Shown: positions 18,401 to 29,519, counted from the stretch's first letter. The stretch: 64,000 nt of DNA from Yamagishiella unicocca (GCA_003116995.1 BDSL01000139.1:62001-126000); one strand, 5' to 3'. The notes: a model not told the origin generated them from the sequence alone. Numbers and translations are program-made.

Positions 18401-18683
18401 GCAGCTGCCCTCGCCCACCTCGCTCGGCCTCCGCAGCATGTCTGCAGCTTCCGGTGCTGAGCGACCCAGCGATGTCGACACGCGGCCGGGGCCGGGGCAA
18501 GGGACGGATAGCGGGAGCGGAACCGGGAGCATCAGCGGCGGCGGTGCCAGCGGCAGAGGTGGCGGGGGGTCGGTGCCAGCGGCGGTGCCGGGAGGGAACA
18601 GTACGATACGGGGGCAGCTGCGCAGGGGAGGGGCGCTGTACAAGCCTGCTAGCCTACCCCGCGCAAGCGCAGCAGCATTGTGA
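9460..18683 (+). CDS. Large protein with two cyclic-nucleotide-binding domains and 9-residue repeats
   Basis: Firm exons: 9460-9645, 10346-10603, 11256-11524, 13453-13605, 13937-14092, 14711-15312, 15710-18683, all phase-matched from 10346 on; stop TGA. Between 9646 and 10345 one or two more exons exist (candidate from 9762, and a frame near 10020-10150 reading LADIWHLLSFRQRALF) but their edges are unresolved. CNB domain 1 spans LEIQRGGTVYRL to the cassette FGEEDLLSNSRRAHRA, interrupted by an acidic insert. CNB domain 2 runs from YLVKQGERADSMYAIASG to the cassette IVGDMTVLANIRKRTAS. Both keep the cassette arginine but have a substituted or displaced glutamate region, so cAMP/cGMP binding is likely but unproven. 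The ~1200-residue C-terminal part is low complexity with 15-17 copies of EGDGPSGAV. No kinase or channel domain is present. TGTAA follows at 18838. Confidence 0.8.
10158..10237. repeat. 16-bp minisatellite
   Basis: Five copies of CACACCCGGCCTCCCG. It lies in a stretch whose exon/intron status I could not settle; if exonic it encodes a proline-rich repeat. Confidence 0.9.
11556..12190 (+). mobile_element. Intron-edge dispersed repeat A, copy 2
   Basis: Diverged copy of the 6099-6740 element in the same orientation, beginning 31 nt after the donor of the intron at 11525. Shared blocks in the same order include GCATGCTAGAAAACTTGG, AAGTCGGAGGTC, GTGGAGAACCTGG, CCGGCCAGCGTCCGCGG, GGGAGACCGGA and GGGTCAAAGCAACGA. 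Ends are approximate. Confidence 0.65.
12340..13070 (-). mobile_element. Decayed retrotransposon fragment (antisense in intron)
   Basis: On the minus strand the frame carries a CACHQFPVLQCPTLDHVLT-like stretch followed by DIGTLWKHGARYRLP. This resembles the Cys/His-rich GHV-T-D segment upstream of reverse transcriptase in some algal non-LTR/Penelope-type elements. Neighbouring pieces fall in other frames (for example LPFLDLLLCLYEKRV), so the copy is frame-shifted and dead. Family assignment is an inference from memory of the motif. Confidence 0.35.
13073..13250. repeat. 43-bp minisatellite
   Basis: Just over four units at exact 43-bp spacing (13073, 13116, 13159, 13202, 13245), each starting GGTTCGCACCCCTCTGGTTT. 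In the intron before exon 13453. Confidence 0.95.
14267..14356. repeat. 18-bp minisatellite
   Basis: Five perfect copies of GCGGCGGGGTGGAGCAGG in the intron 14093-14710. Confidence 0.95.
17157..17610 (+). repeat. 27-bp coding repeat (EGDGPSGAV)
   Basis: Fifteen to seventeen in-frame 27-nt units encoding EGDG(P/T/A)(S/L)GAV inside the last exon of the cyclic-nucleotide-binding protein. Units differ mainly at synonymous sites and at the S/L position, which fits recurrent unequal exchange under selection to keep frame. Confidence 0.95.
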
Positions 18684-18837
18684 TGCATTGCCCCGCCCTC
18701 TATCCCACTGTCCGGCGTGCAGGGAAGTCCTGCGGTGAAGGTCTTACTTTTGTATGTACATTGTTGTAGCATTTCTATGGTGGGGTTTTCGGTGTAGGTA
18801 TCAAAACACGCGTGTGGTACGTTGAAGACGCCGTGCG

Positions 18838-18842
18838 TGTAA
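18838..18842 (+). terminator. TGTAA polyadenylation signal (cyclic-nucleotide-binding gene)
   Basis: TGTAA 155 nt after the stop codon. The stretch 18843-19194 up to the opposing MGMT signal contains only a short unsupported ORF (18968-19300, plus). Confidence 0.6.
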
Positions 18843-19194
18843 GGGGCGGCCAGCAATAGGTGTGCTCGACGATGCCATTTAAACAGCGCATCCGAGGCAG
18901 TCCTCCTGGGATTTCATCGGGGTTTCGCTAGGACTGTGACCAGGGGGTCCGTTTACGGCTTAACAAGTTGCGATGCAGGGATCGCAGGACATACGTCTAT
19001 GTGGACGTAAACACCACGGCAATTGTCTCCCTGAAACAGGGACCCAAGGATGACATACAACACATGGCTCATACTTCCCGCATGAACTTTCAAGTGCGTA
19101 CAGAGGGGAGCTGTTGCCAAATTGCAGGCATATCGGTGCGTAGCCAGACGCTCCATGCCGTTGATGCCAAGCAATTGATCAGTCCTGCCGATTC

Positions 19195-19199
19195 TTACA
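19195..19199 (-). terminator. TGTAA polyadenylation signal (MGMT)
   Basis: TTACA on the plus strand, i.e. TGTAA on the minus strand, about 325 nt after the MGMT stop. Confidence 0.5.
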
Positions 19200-19524
19200 T
19201 TTTAACGCGAGACCGCGGTTACGTGAGACCGCAGATCGCCCACACGCGCTCTGCCCTTTCCAATGAATTGAGGAAGCCCACAGCAAAGCTGTACGTGTAA
19301 CCACCCGCAGCGCACGCATCCGCTTATGTCCCAACGACACCCAGGAAGGAGCACGGCGCCCGTCCCACTGAGGCATCCACGTGCGGTTGTAAATCCGGAC
19401 GACGACCCCGCCTGCTACCCTGCCGGCAAGCCCCTTCCCAGGACCTTCCTGACGTATAGTACCGCTATTTGGGCGCCTGCTGCCCTACGCCGGCACTGCT
19501 TGGTGGTGTAGGCATCAAGCAGGC

Positions 19525-20249
19525 CTACACCACCGCCTGCGCCAGCCTTCGCCTCAGCTCCTCCGGGCCAAGGACGAACTCCGCGCTCCGCACTACGGAC
19601 CCATCAAACTTGACTCCCTCATCCTCGAGCAGCTTCCGCTTCCGCTGCACCTTTGGGTCCGAGATGCCCTGCGAGCACATGCATTACAGAGTTTGAAGGA
19701 GTTAATGCAGGCAGTGGCACCTGCTCGGGGGCCCCGCGGACGTCGCCAGCACGGCACCCACCCAAGCGCCGGAGAAGCCGCCTATGTTTAGGTCCGCTGC
19801 AACGACGCGGTGGCAAGGGACCACAGGTGCGAAAGGGTTCCGACGCAAGGCCTGCGTAGTGTGCATACGCGTTACCGTCTCATGTTGGTAAGGTCCACCA
19901 GTTGACGCATGTAAGTCGTACACCAGCTAAAGGACAGTGTATGATGTCCAGAAAGCACTACCTCAAGCAGCAACAGTGGGCACTCGCCTGCCCAACTGCA
20001 CGCGGTGCGCTCTGCAGGACAGCGGCCATGGCTCCGTAGGTGCTGACCTTACCAGCAGGAATGCATTTGCAGAGCTGCGGTCAAGCAAAGCAGCGCCCGT
20101 CTAAAACTAGCCGAAAGAACGTGATGACTTCAGCGCGAAAGCATTCCCACCTGGTACAGGCGCTCCTCAAAGTCTGTTGGAGGACGTTTGGGCTTGTTAG
20201 ATGGAGCCTGCGCGTCATCATCCCTTGGCGTCCGCTTCCGCTTTGGCAT
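19525..20249 (-). CDS. MGMT: O6-methylguanine-DNA methyltransferase
   Basis: Four exons in perfect phase: 20151-20249, 19988-20074, 19762-19851, 19525-19668; 139 residues. Suicide repair enzyme that moves alkyl groups from O6-guanine in DNA to its own cysteine. Evidence: IPAGKVSTYGAMA (HTH entry), RAVGQALRRNPFAP, active-site VVPCHRVVA, GGFSGAWG, then KVQRKRKLLEDEGV. The N-terminal MPKRKRTPRDDD looks like a nuclear localisation signal. It has the single-domain length of compact MGMT/Ogt proteins. The second intron has a GC donor (CAG|GCGAGT); using it gives exactly the family sequence VGQALRRNP. The start codon lies 21 nt after the stop of a small upstream ORF on the same strand. Confidence 0.93.
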
Positions 20250-20270
20250 CTCGGCACCGGCCAGGCGTGC

Positions 20271-20423
20271 TCAGTGCTTGGTCGCAACGCCCTTATCCTT
20301 CTCCAGGTCAGACTTAACACGAAGGTAGATACTCTCACGGTTGTACCACCATATGGAAATGCCGCTAGCCGCGGCGACGCCGCAGAGCAGGCCAGTGTTA
20401 TAGTATCGGCTAAAAATGGGCAT
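20271..20423 (-). CDS. Small single-pass membrane ORF upstream of MGMT (possible first cistron)
   Basis: 50-residue ORF, MPIFSRYYNT start, one transmembrane helix (GLLCGVAAASGISIWWY, residues ~11-27) and a charged, lysine-rich tail; TGA stop. A good acceptor (CTGCAG) at 20457-20458 suggests the exon begins at 20456 and that there may be an upstream exon, so the N-terminus is uncertain. I do not recognise the family. The stop is followed by 21 nt and then the MGMT ATG, far too short for a 3'UTR plus promoter. Confidence 0.6.
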   Translation of the reverse strand: MPIFSRYYNTGLLCGVAAASGISIWWYNRESIYLRVKSDLEKDKGVATKH

Positions 20424-20747
20424 CGTGAGGACCGGTAGCACAGGGAGGAGCGGAACCTGCAGGGCGTAACCTCCACATGGTCTGGAGCATCGCAAATAAC
20501 AAATTGGCCACATTGCCGTACTGTCCATTGTCCGTGCACTTGCTCGTCGCGCAGCACAACATCATAATTAAGTCCCACACAACCAGAGTTCCACCCCTCA
20601 TGGCCCTGCCTTGAAGACTTGGGCACAAGGCGTGGCATAGCCTGGGTAGTCAACCATAACCATTGACCAAGCCACGATGTTGCGACCGCAGCACACAACA
20701 CACTGGGAATCGGTTCCTATTGTACATTAAGTATGTATGCTTAGTTA

Positions 20748-23700
20748 ATGACGGCGAGAATGAGCTCACCTTTAAGCGTCCTGGGCGAGCCCCTCGTCGG
20801 CGTGGAGCTCCTTGCCGCAGCCGACGCGCGTAGCGTGCGGGCACTTACAGGTGTGTCCAATAATCGGTTGGATAGGAAATTTGCGGGTTCCCAATGTAAC
20901 GCACCCCTCCAAGAGGCCAGCGGGGCAAGAGGGGTAATAGCTCGCCCACCAACCCTGATAGGCAACCCGGACGACACACGCGTCATCGCCCGATTCACTT
21001 GGCACCGAAGCGCGACTGATGTCAAGGTAGGCACACGGTGCCTCGCACGACGGTCGATGTGGAATCGGTGTTGACAAGCTACGTCGGCTCTTGGTTATCA
21101 TCAAGCGCTGGGGTCCTTACCATGATGCGACTCTCCTAAATTGTCCGTGCAAGTGTTTGCACCCAGCGGGTCTAGCGCTCTCTCTTGCACTGGACGAGAC
21201 CCCCGTCATATATTGTAATCCATGTGCACAAATGAGCGGTCGCATATGCGCCCAAGTTGCGTTTCATGTGGATGTGTAACTGACCAACTTGCCTACCTTC
21301 GCTGATGCTCGCTGACAGGAGGGTGCCAGCGCGCCTCCTGCAGTTGAGGACGCCGCCGCGTGGTCACTGATCCCGGGTGCGACACGTCCCACGTATCGGT
21401 GCGTGGCAGCGGATGCTGGTCGATGGCTCCGAGTGACTGTGGTGCCCCTGCTTACCAGCGCTGCTGGCTTGGCTGCTGCCGCGGCTGGGGGACCAGACGG
21501 CCGTGCTGCCGCCGTCATTGCTCTTGGACCGGCTGCAAACAGGTGCGTGGGTTGAAGTACGGTGCCTTCCACGATCCTATTTCTTGCAAACCTCGGGGCA
21601 CGTTGTTGTCAGGCAACAGCAGTCCAAGCGCGTCTGCTAAGACGCAGCCACGCCTAGTGACCCACTCCGGTAGTGCTTCACGTGCAGCCTAGCCGTGGAT
21701 GGGTCAGCACAATGTGTCTCTGCACTGCACTGCTTCGCCTGTCACATGCCCTTTTGACCTGCGCTAAGGACATCGGTGAAGACCTGTTATCTGATTGCGC
21801 GAAAACAAATCCTGCGGCAGGCCATTGCTACGCGCGGTGACGGGGCCCATAAGCCACCAGCCGTCGCCAGGTCCGGACCCTGCACTGCTGCAGCAGCCAC
21901 AGCCGCAGCCATCGCGAGTGGTGGTGGAGGGGCAGTACACGGCCGTGGCAGAAGGGAGCAACAGGCTCATGGTGCGCCTGAATCCCAGCCACTTGGTCAC
22001 CGGTGATGGAGCAAGGCAATCCTTACAGCATCAGGCCAATGGTGAGAAGCCAGGAATGATGGCCGGCTTGCCGGGCTAGGTGACGTACAGCGCAGCATTG
22101 GATTGCTGGGGTCGGTTGTACGGCTTTCGTTATATGTGGCTTCACGGGAGCCAATGCAGCATCCAAGAAGGATTCCAAGTTCTCGGCAGTATAAGAGCTG
22201 TTCCTGCCAAATCTCCTCGAATAGGTCGGATAGCTAGCAAGGGCCAAATCAGGGAGCCTAGCTCGCCTTAAACCACGGCCCTTGTTGAGCAGCGCGGTGG
22301 CCTTCTAAACATAGACACGTGTCGATGCTGCCCTTGGCCTTATCTCGCAGCAGAGCTGGAGCAAGTCGGGTCGCCTCGCCCTATGCCAAGCCAGGAGCAA
22401 GTAACCCTTCCTGCCGCTGGTTACATGGCTGCCGGTGGCACCCGCCGGCACGTCAGCCCCGATCTAATGGCGGAGCGTCCGAGAGGGGACGCCTGGCCCG
22501 CTCCACTCGAGCCGAACCCTCAGCCGCAAACGCAATTGCTGGACAAGCACAAGACGGAGCATCCTGCGGCCTCACCGCGGGCGCTTTACCACCAACCCCA
22601 CCATCAAAATCAGCACCGGCACCAGCAGGCCGGCGCCTCACCGGACGTGACTGCAGCCATGGCAGGCGGCATGGGTGCGGGTCTGCCGCCGCCGCGTACC
22701 CGACATTCGACCTCCTCGCCACGTGCACCCGTACCCCCCATGAGTTGGCGGCAGGATGGGGAGCCATCGCTCCCGGTGTTAGTGGCACAGCAGGGCATGT
22801 CACATCACTACGCGCTATCCCAGCTGCAGCACTGGTCTGCTGCCTCCAGACAACCAGTCGCTGTGGCGCCTGCAGCAGCACCGCCCGACGAGTTTGACAA
22901 CTTCATGCGGTTTGCACAGGCGGCTGGCCCTGGAGCCGATCCATGGCTGGACGGTGCCATCGGCAGCATTACCCAGGTGGCCCCCCAGGGCAACGACGGG
23001 CGCTCACTGCCGATGCAGCCGGGCTGGCGCGGCTTTCCAGTGGAGGCGGGCCCCGGCCAACACGGCTTCTCGCAGGCAGCACAGAGGATGACACGCTCGC
23101 CCACACGCGCGGATACCATGTGCGCGCCCATGCCCGTGCACCTGCCTCAGCCGGTCAGTTCCGCCGCTACGGCTGGTGTAGCCTACTATGAAGACGGACG
23201 CGGGGGGCCGTCACCGGTGCCGCCACAGCGCCTGGAGCACGCCTTTCAGGCCATGCACTTGGCCGTTGAGGACGACGTGAGGACCTCCAGCTTGCGTGGG
23301 CGGCTGGCGGAGTGGCAGGCTGGGGTGGCCTTGCGGGGCCCATCCAGTGGTGCCGGGTCGGGATCTTCCGCTGGGGCGGGCTCTGGCTCTCTGCGTGAGG
23401 CGTTGGAGCAGCTGCTGGCTCAGCATCAGGAGGTCGTGCAGCAGGCAAGTGCGCTGGCTCGGTTTCAAGGAGGCGATCCGTGCGGTTGGGTCTGTATGCG
23501 ATGCCGGGGTACAGACATTGCGGTGCCCCGTGGCACCTCATCTATGCTGTCTTTCTGTTTGTTTTCCAGTCATCATTCGAGGTTGGCTGTGCCAGTGTCC
23601 ATTGCACGTGGCGCACTCTGGCGGGCGGGGGGCGCTGATCCTGTGTGGTCCACACCGCGCAGGTCACCATGGACAACGTCCTCACGCAGCGCCCGGTGCT

Positions 23701-26700
23701 TCCTGTGCCCGCGATGCCGGCCGATCCCGACCGCTATCATCATCACATGCTGGTGAGCGAGAGATCCATGCCGCCTACACTACCACTGGCCAGCGGCGCT
23801 GGGACTAGCCAACCTTTCCGCGAAGCCACCACCCTTCCTCCGTCAGCGCTGGGGCGGCAGCAGCAACAGCCCCGGCTAGACCAAAACTACATCACCGCAG
23901 CCTGGGCCAACTCCAACACATCGCACGGCAGCGAAGCGAGCAGCCTCTCCCTGGCGAACCCGATGGGTTTGGGGTACAACGGCCCGGGCGATTACGGCGG
24001 CAGGACCAACGACAGCACCAGTGCTGGTGAGGCGTTCCGGACGCGTGGGCAGTCGCCTGGGTTGGTGGGCCAGTCATACCTCGATAACACAGCCACACGA
24101 GCTGCTGGCGGCGCCCTGCCCCGCGGAAGGGCAGCTGACGGCATTGTGGAAAGCGAGCTGGGGGGCGAGTACCTGGTGCAGGTTCTGCGACACGCGCAGC
24201 TGGAAGCCGACGCTGAAGCCGCGGGCGCCGGCGTCGTTCCGGACGGCGGTATCGGGACAGGCCCGGCCGTACAGTGGGGCCGCCTGGGTGGCGATGGGAT
24301 GACGAGTGGCAGCCGGGCACCCGCAGCCGCCGTACGGCTGGCCGGTTCCCATTTTTCGCCTGTTGCTAGCAGTAAGGCACCAGATGTAGAAAGCTTTCTA
24401 CCGCAAGCTGCAGTGGTTATGAAAGCAGCTGCTGCAGGTGCCGTCGAAGACACGGTTGAACGTAGAGGCAATGACGCTAGCGTGGAGCCGCTTGGAAGCC
24501 AGCGGAGCACAGGACCAGCGACGACACCTTCCTCGCTGCACGACATGCGCAGCATGAACGATGCGCTTATGCGGCAGCTGGCAGAGAGCACGCGACTGCA
24601 GATGCAAATGCAGAAGGCGTTGGACGCGGCGATGGAACAGCTGCTATCGTTGCATTCAAACGAGCAGCAGCAGCGGCGTGGGCCGCAGCAGCAGCAGGCG
24701 TCGCAGCGTTCGCACCGCGCTGCCGAATCCAGCCAATCTGCAACGGCGGCGGCACCACGCACCGAGCCGGCCTCCCCATCGCTGTCCTCGCCGCTGCGCC
24801 CGGGCCGCCAACAGACGCTGGCGGCCAATGCAGGTGGCCATGAGGCGAGTGCCTCTGCCGGCACCGGCGTCAGTCCTCCAGCAGCAGCCGCGGCCTCATG
24901 TCTGGGAATCAGCGCTGCAGCTGTTCCGGCAAGGCCGGCTGCGAGCACGCAAGAGCGGAGCCCTATCCGTGCGCCTGAGGGTTCAACGGTCGCCGCTAGG
25001 ACACGTGCTGGTGGCTCACCGCATGCAATGTACCGGCCGAGTAAAAGCCCAGGCGCTGGACTTGGCATGGGCGCCGGCACTTCCGACACCGCTGCCCACG
25101 GAGGCGGCGCCCATGGAGCTGGTCCTGGCGCAAGGGCCACCGCTGGCGTCGGTGCAAGCACTTGGGCCACGGCTGTTGCTGGCGGGACATCCAGGGCAGG
25201 GCCTACCTCCGGCGCTGGCGTTGAGAGCACAGCTGGAGCTGGGACCATGGCTGCGCCTGGCATGGGTGCCGGCGCCGGGATCACCGATGGCGTTGGCAGT
25301 GCCGCGGCCGCAGATGTTGGCGTCTCCGCTGGGGGTGCTGCGCCCGTCAGCTGGGACCCCCCGGACGCAGCTGCCGCGGCCGCCCTGCGGTCCCTGGTGC
25401 AGCGGCACCACCTGCGCTGGAGGGCGAAGAAGGCCAAGCTCAAGGAGCAGGCACAGGTGGGCACCAATCCCCCTCATTCACCATCCCGGATAGCGATATG
25501 GGTCTCCACTGTCTCTTCCATCAGAGGCACTGATCTCGCAGCAAGCGTCCCGCGTTTCCTAGGTAAGGCGGTGGAACCTACCTTAACTCCCACTCGCGAC
25601 TTGCTTAACGTGGCTCTTACCTTGCCTCGTCGTGCACGCGCGGTTTCATCATACGGCAAACCAACAGTATGCGGCTCTGTATGTAGAACACAAATATCGA
25701 ATCCTTACCGCCTTTGCCCGTTATGACTTGATCCATGCAAATGACGCAAATAATGCAAAATATCATCGCCACACCTCCGTTATGTGCCTGTAGGCGTGGC
25801 AATACACGGCGTGGCGATACGCCACTGCTTGGAAGAAGGCGCGCAGCATGCTTCAGGTGCGTTGCGGCCGGATGGGTTTGCGATTGCAAGTCAGTGGCAG
25901 GGCCCTAACGGCGCAGTTCAAATCCAGGCGCCGCTTCTTGCAAGTTTCCTTCCCTTACTGCACTGCCTTCGCCTCTACGATCCGCCAGGCTATGGCTGCG
26001 GCCCAAAACGATGCAGCTGCAGCAGCAGCCCCCATGACTGAGGACATCACGCAACGTCGGGCGTATCAGGCACCGCAGGCTCGAATGTCTCCACGCAATT
26101 TTCCGCCTCTTGCGCCTGAGACCACTGGGACCGCCGCGCAGCCCGATGGGAATATGAGAGGCCCAGCGGCAGCAGAGTCAGGTCAGCTTGGCCCGCCGGG
26201 TGTAGTCGCCGGCATTGCAGCCGCACTGCAGCGCCGCGAGCCACAAAGCCGGCAGCTGCTAGACTCTGCCAGGGCAGCTGCTATGCAGACAGATGCCCAC
26301 GCCTACGCTGCGCGGCCAAAAGTGGGTGCCACCAGCGTCGCTATTCCCACCAGAGTGGATGAAATGACGCGCGGCGTGGCGGGATACAGCGGGAAAGTCG
26401 GCGGCGGCAGGGCTGGTCGCGATGTGCGCAGCAGCCCCCTCAAGGTGCGCAGCAGAGCCCATCGTAAACGTTCCACTGTAGCACCCGGCGACGCCGGCGC
26501 ACTATATGAGCAGCAGGAGGACAAATCGCCGCTAGGAGCCAAGTCGCCAGCGAAGGGCATTCCTATATCCGACGTTGCCGTCGAGTTTCGCCCAAAGCAG
26601 TATACTGGAGACGGCGCAACCGCTGGACCAACTGCTTACAACGACACAGGGCCTGACTTGGGGCGCCTTCGCGACCAGGGATCTCGCGGTCGCAGTGCTG

Positions 26701-27292
26701 GTCGAGTGTACGAAAGCGGCGATGTACCGGTGCCGGAGCGTGTTGAAGTCGCGGCGCACTGGCCTGCAACACTACGGTCAGGCGCTGACGTCGCCAGGTG
26801 GGCACGCTGTATGCTTGAAAAACACGCATTGCTTTTATGTGTCTTGTCGACTTCACGCTGCGTATTATTTACATCATTTCCATGCGCCGGTGCTTGGCGG
26901 GCAGGTCCAGAAGCACCAGTCCTACCGTGGGCCGTCCGCCTTGGAGGATAACAGGCAACGCAACCTGCAGCCCGTCCGGTGCCAAAATCAGCCGATCGCG
27001 GCACGACCCCATCGCTTGCGGGCAGGACGAGCCACCCAGCTTCGGCTGGCCTTACTACCCACCAGAGCCGCCGCAACCTTTCCAGCAGCTAAAGCCCCCC
27101 GCCGTGCCATACCGTGATCCTGAAGGATGGTGGCATTACCCTGACGGCTGGCTCGACATCTACCAGCGACCACCGCATATGTTGGTGCAGCACGCAAACA
27201 CGAGGACACAACAGCGCCACCATCACCGATATCCGAACAGCCATGGCAGCGCTGCACTCAACGAAATGGCGGCCACATTTCAGCCGACATGA
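20748..27292 (+). CDS. ~1600-residue protein with AIR9-like N-terminal domain and long low-complexity body
   Basis: Eight exons, all phase-consistent: 20748-20850, 20962-21026, 21319-21542, 21821-22041, 22354-23444 (or from 22351), 23663-25456, 25857-26797, 26905-27292; about 1608 residues. An in-frame stop at 20742 supports the start. The first ~150 residues resemble the Ig-like A9 repeat of plant AIR9 microtubule-associated proteins: LSVLGEPLVGVELLA, FTWHRSATDVK, SLIPGATRPTYRCVAADAG, VVVEGQYTAVAEGSNRLMVRL. The rest is rich in Ala, Gln, Ser and Pro, with a short basic helix (SLVQRHHLRWRAKKAKLKEQ) near residue ~1160. The intron after exon 5 uses a GC donor (CAG|GCAAGT at 23445). Role unknown; cytoskeletal association is only a guess from the N-terminal domain. 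TGTAA at 27401. Confidence 0.75.
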
Positions 27293-27400
27293 AGGTGCTA
27301 TGGAATCGTCGGGATGGAGGATCCGTACTTCCTGAAAAATTGCTACAGAATGAGCTAAAGCCGGACAGATGTCCGGACGCGCCATCAGGCGCATACTTCT

Positions 27401-27405
27401 TGTAA
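27401..27405 (+). terminator. TGTAA polyadenylation signal (AIR9-like gene)
   Basis: TGTAA 109 nt after the stop. Between here and 27860 I see nothing coding; a 132-residue ORF (27369-27767) overlaps the 3' end and is not supported. Confidence 0.6.
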
Positions 27406-27860
27406 TGCTTGTAGCGACCGTATCAGTGCTGCTACACCGCTCCGGACACTACATAATAGGGGACGTCAGCGACTGTTCGCAACTCAACCCAGTTTGGACA
27501 ACGTCGAAACCAGTTCTTCATTGCATCCCAGTACCCAAACGACGGCAAGACACACTCAGCACGCAGCAACTATACTCAATAGACAAATCGGCGTCATTTG
27601 TCGCGCATGTGGTAGGGAGACTTATTTGCTCACACATACTAACCATTACTGTTCTGTTACCCCAACTGAATTTGTGTGCCACTTCCTGGGCCATTATGTC
27701 CCAACAGCAGCCACACACAAAAGCACGAGATACCGCTGGTGTTGGTATCAGACGAGCCCGGCAGTAACTAGTAATGCGCCTAACCAATATGACTGCACGG
27801 AAGGTTCAGACTTAAACGTGATCATCTCGTGCGTGTCATTCACAAGGTCTGAAAGGTTCT

Positions 27861-28748
27861 TTACTGTCCGTTGTTAAGCAAATCAGAAAGCGGCCTGTGA
27901 CCGCGGCGGTGTGTGCACTCCTCCGCCTCGTCCCAGTTGTAGACAGTGCACTCCGTCTGATCCGTCTGCCTCGATCTGAACGATGACTGCTGATAGCCGT
28001 CGTAGCACTGAGTCGGCTGATTCTGATTTGCCTCGTGCGGCTGTGGTTGGGGGTACGGCGCATTCTGCTGCAGGCGGCCATGTGTTTTCTTCAACACCGG
28101 CGCCACAGTAGCGTAGTAATCCGACTCCGAGTCGAAATCAAGATCCGGGGTGGACAGCTCAGGTGCGGCGTTCGAAACCAGGCAGACAGCATTGGGCTGC
28201 GCAACAGAGTGCTGACGCTGTACGTTTGGCTGCCACTCGCGAGACTGTACCTGTGCGCCAGAGCTGGGTGATGCTGAGGTGCTGATGGGTGCACCATGCA
28301 GTCGGACATGCTGGTCAACACTGCGCGTCACTGGGTGAGACGGCTGTGGGCCAGGGGTATGCCATGGCTCAGATTGCTGCACGTTGCCATAGGCAGGCGC
28401 TTTGGTTGACTGCCATTGGTTGTAACCATGGGGTACAGCTGACGGCGTGCGCTGCGAACTTTGGACCCCATGGTGCCCAGATGCTGTGGGCTTGCCTGCT
28501 TTCCTGTGTCGCCAAAACCAACGCAGGCCGCCGAACACGAGAGCAAAACCCTCGGCGGCCAGCGAACGGAGGGCGCCGGAGGTAATCGGCAAGAGAAACA
28601 AAGCTACAGGCACCTGCAAAGGCCACAAATGAGAGAAACGATTTAGTTCCTACACAGTTCACCGCGAGTTTGGCCAAAAATGGCAGATTGAAAAGCCAAG
28701 CAAGCCATGTAACTCACCAGTAGCGTTACTGGATGGTCCACAACCCAT
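27861..28748 (-). CDS. Hypothetical protein with MGC acylation start and hydrophobic segment
   Basis: Two-exon model: 28718-28748 (MGCGPSSNAT, then GTGAGT donor) and 27861-28603 (acceptor TGTAG chosen for phase; a stronger-looking TTTGCAG lies 10 nt upstream but leads to a shorter frame). About 257 residues. MGC is the typical N-myristoylation plus palmitoylation start. The next exon opens with a hydrophobic stretch (LFLLPITSGALRSLA...FALVFGGLRWFW) followed by a Gln/Pro/Ser-rich tail. No family recognised; the exon join is uncertain. Confidence 0.5.
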
Positions 28749-29030
28749 GGTAGCGTAAGCAGCACCACCGACAAAGTAAGGAGGAGGATGAGCTGCACGC
28801 AAGCACGGTGCACGAGTTAAGAGGCAAATGGTGTGTTCGGAATTATGGGGTGGTAAGCGAGTTGTGAACTTCACCGGACCCAGCAACCATTGCTACAGAG
28901 GAAGGCAAACGCAAAATGCACGGCGGCGAAGCAACGTCTGAGCACGTTTTGGCCGCGCAACCACGCTGCCAAGAAAACCTAATGCGATAGCCAATTTCAT
29001 GTTAAGGAGTGGATCAATTCACGGAATGAT

Positions 29031-29519
29031 TCAACAAGAACAGACTGTGCGATCGTGGAGGAGTGCGAAAGGGCCCGCGTCGGATACCTGTGTGGAAGCG
29101 TGCTCTTCGTCCTCGCGGCGCGCGTGGGCCTCAGCTGAGGTTGGTTGACGGGATGTGTAGGAAGAAGCAGGAGTTGCTACGCCACGTTCCCGGGGTGCCG
29201 TGTTGTGGTTTAGGCTCGAGAGATTTTGGAGCCGCGAAGGCAAGGATGGCCGTGTGGGACTGGCCGGCGGCTGAGTGACGCTGCGGTATCGCAGCGCATT
29301 AGACTGCCGTGAAGCTCCAGGAACAGGCGGGCTATTGACGTCAGCAGGCCAGGGACGAGGAGAGCGCACTGGTGAGGAGAGGTACAAGGGATTCATTTCT
29401 ATCGACTTGATGCTTGAAGCGATAATGATTCCTGAATTAAAAGCGACGGCTCTTGCCGCCACGCACGCTGCACTAGGGGTGAAAGGGGCAGGCGTAATAC
29501 TCCTCCCATCACAGGACAA
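29031..29519 (-). CDS. Hypothetical Ser/Pro-rich ORF (doubtful)
   Basis: 162-codon minus-strand ORF with a Ser/Thr/Pro-rich composition and a stop at 29031. A possible upstream exon starting MGNRTESTLGNAT lies at 29711. No conserved motif seen; could be the 3' exon of a gene or chance. The rest of 29520-29913 shows nothing else I can support. Confidence 0.25.
   Translation of the reverse strand: MSCDGRSITPAPFTPSAACVAARAVAFNSGIIIASSIKSIEMNPLYLSSPVRSPRPWPADVNSPPVPGASRQSNALRYRSVTQPPASPTRPSLPSRLQNLSSLNHNTAPRERGVATPASSYTSRQPTSAEAHARREDEEHASTQVSDAGPFALLHDRTVCSC

Noticed and set aside
18968..19300. 110-codon plus-strand ORF between two convergent genes
   Set aside because: No motif, poor codon structure and overlap with the likely MGMT 3'UTR.
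20772..21104. 110-codon minus-strand ORF
   Set aside because: It is the shadow of the first two exons of the AIR9-like plus-strand gene, whose splice phases and domain sequence are consistent.
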